A stretch of DNA of 41,662 bases from contig JAJZLN010000004.1 of assembly GCA_021803425.1 (NCBI GenBank), positions 1 through 41,662 of the forward strand. Reading direction: 5' to 3'. A model generated the notes under the pieces. The model had not been told where the DNA came from. It was given only the letters and a program-made list of their open reading frames with translations, and did not search any database. Position 1 is the stretch's first letter. The number at the start of each line of letters is the position of its first letter. This DNA comes from Microcaldota archaeon (GTDB taxonomy: Archaea; Micrarchaeota; Micrarchaeia; Micrarchaeales; CABMGC01). The position numbers and the translations under genes are program-made. Below, one piece after another: positions 41,345 to 41,662 of the stretch.

Positions 41345-41662
41345 TTAATACTCTTTATCGCCTACGTACTCTCTCAGCGTCCCTTTTATTTTTGATTTGC
41401 TTAGTTTTGCGTATTCCAATATTTCTTCTGTTGTTGCTCCTTGTTCCTTCATGCCATAGAAGGTTTTTTCTCCAAGCAAAATATAACTCCACATACAATT
41501 TGCCCTGTCTTCTGGTTTTAGTTCATTCACCCTATTTGTCCAGTCTATAGTAGCTAATCGTTTGCTTTGTACATCCTTATTATTCATGTCTTTGTCTGCC
41601 TTTGTTTCTACTATATACATTTTATCTGCTATCTTAACCATAAAATCTGGAGAATAATGAGC
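41345..41662 (-). CDS. Type III restriction endonuclease-like protein, C-terminal end (cut by window)
   Basis: The last 105 residues of a larger protein; the frame is open to the window edge, so the ATG at 41641 is internal. Seen: HYSPDFMVK followed by MYIVETKAD, a PD...ExK nuclease motif, then VQSKRLATIDWTNRVNEL, which is typical of the C-terminal endonuclease domain of type III restriction (Res) subunits. The rest (CMWSYILLGEKTFYGMK) fits the final strands of that fold. The helicase part and the Mod methyltransferase should lie beyond the window. Other helicase-nuclease fusions are possible. Only 59 nt separate its stop from the next gene. Confidence 0.75.
   Translation of the reverse strand, partial: AHYSPDFMVKIADKMYIVETKADKDMNNKDVQSKRLATIDWTNRVNELKPEDRANCMWSYILLGEKTFYGMKEQGATTEEILEYAKLSKSKIKGTLREYVGDKEY

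Noticed and set aside
1-41662. Insertion sequences, transposases, integrases, CRISPR arrays or rRNA
   Set aside because: None recognised on either strand; the only mobile-element hints are the repeats and base shift at the right end.

Overview
The window looks like a chromosomal segment of a small-genome archaeon. The evidence is a set of archaeal information-processing genes (clamp-loader small subunit, Hel308 helicase, ATP-dependent DNA ligase, type IA topoisomerase, eIF5A, eS24, eS31), TATA boxes about 26-27 nt before many short or absent leaders, GGTGA-type ribosome binding sites inside operons, a tRNA with an intron after position 37, an AglB-type oligosaccharyltransferase, and two FtsZ proteins plus SepF. 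The compact layout, GTG/TTG starts, several shortened enzymes and a giant secreted protein suggest a DPANN lineage, perhaps Micrarchaeota-like. That placement is inference; no rRNA is present to confirm it.

Layout. 1-7 kb: 3' end of the clamp-loader gene, tRNA-Thr(UGU), a histidine phosphatase, a kinase-fold protein, a PIG-L deacetylase, an AdoMet/arginine decarboxylase, Hel308 and SepF. 6.6-11.1 kb (minus strand): a tandem ftsZ pair, then an eIF5A - eS24 - eS31 - CPBP protease - TrmJ-like operon. 11.2-16.8 kb: a short alkylguanine transferase, DNA ligase, a HemK2-like methyltransferase, and an ABC exporter carrying extra N- and C-terminal domains. 17.1-22.2 kb (minus strand): one suf operon in the order regulator-sufB-sufD-sufC-sufS, with a perfect palindrome over the predicted transcription start. 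22.3-24.5 kb: a nucleoside phosphorylase, a flavin/F420 split-barrel protein and an alpha/beta hydrolase.

24.7-33.8 kb is the most unusual part. It holds a helical-repeat protein beside an intron-containing tRNA-Ala(UGC), a 34-residue extremely acidic microprotein with its own promoter and poly-T terminator, and a 2,284-residue secreted, membrane-anchored protein with a phage-tail-lysozyme-like domain followed by a coiled-coil partner. A membrane protein with a Cys-rich loop is transcribed divergently. 33.9-40.5 kb: an AglB/STT3 protein lacking the usual WWDYG motif, a short TrmI, topoisomerase I and a small membrane protein in one operon, opposite a pair of half-size drug/metabolite transporters.

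40.5-41.66 kb looks like the edge of an accessory island. It holds a TATA box followed at the expected distance by a hairpin ending in T5 (a possible free-standing hairpin RNA), repeated short motifs, an AT-rich membrane-anchored winged-helix-like protein, and the C-terminus of a type III restriction endonuclease-like protein cut by the window end.

All functional calls come from reading the sequence and remembering families. No database search was run.
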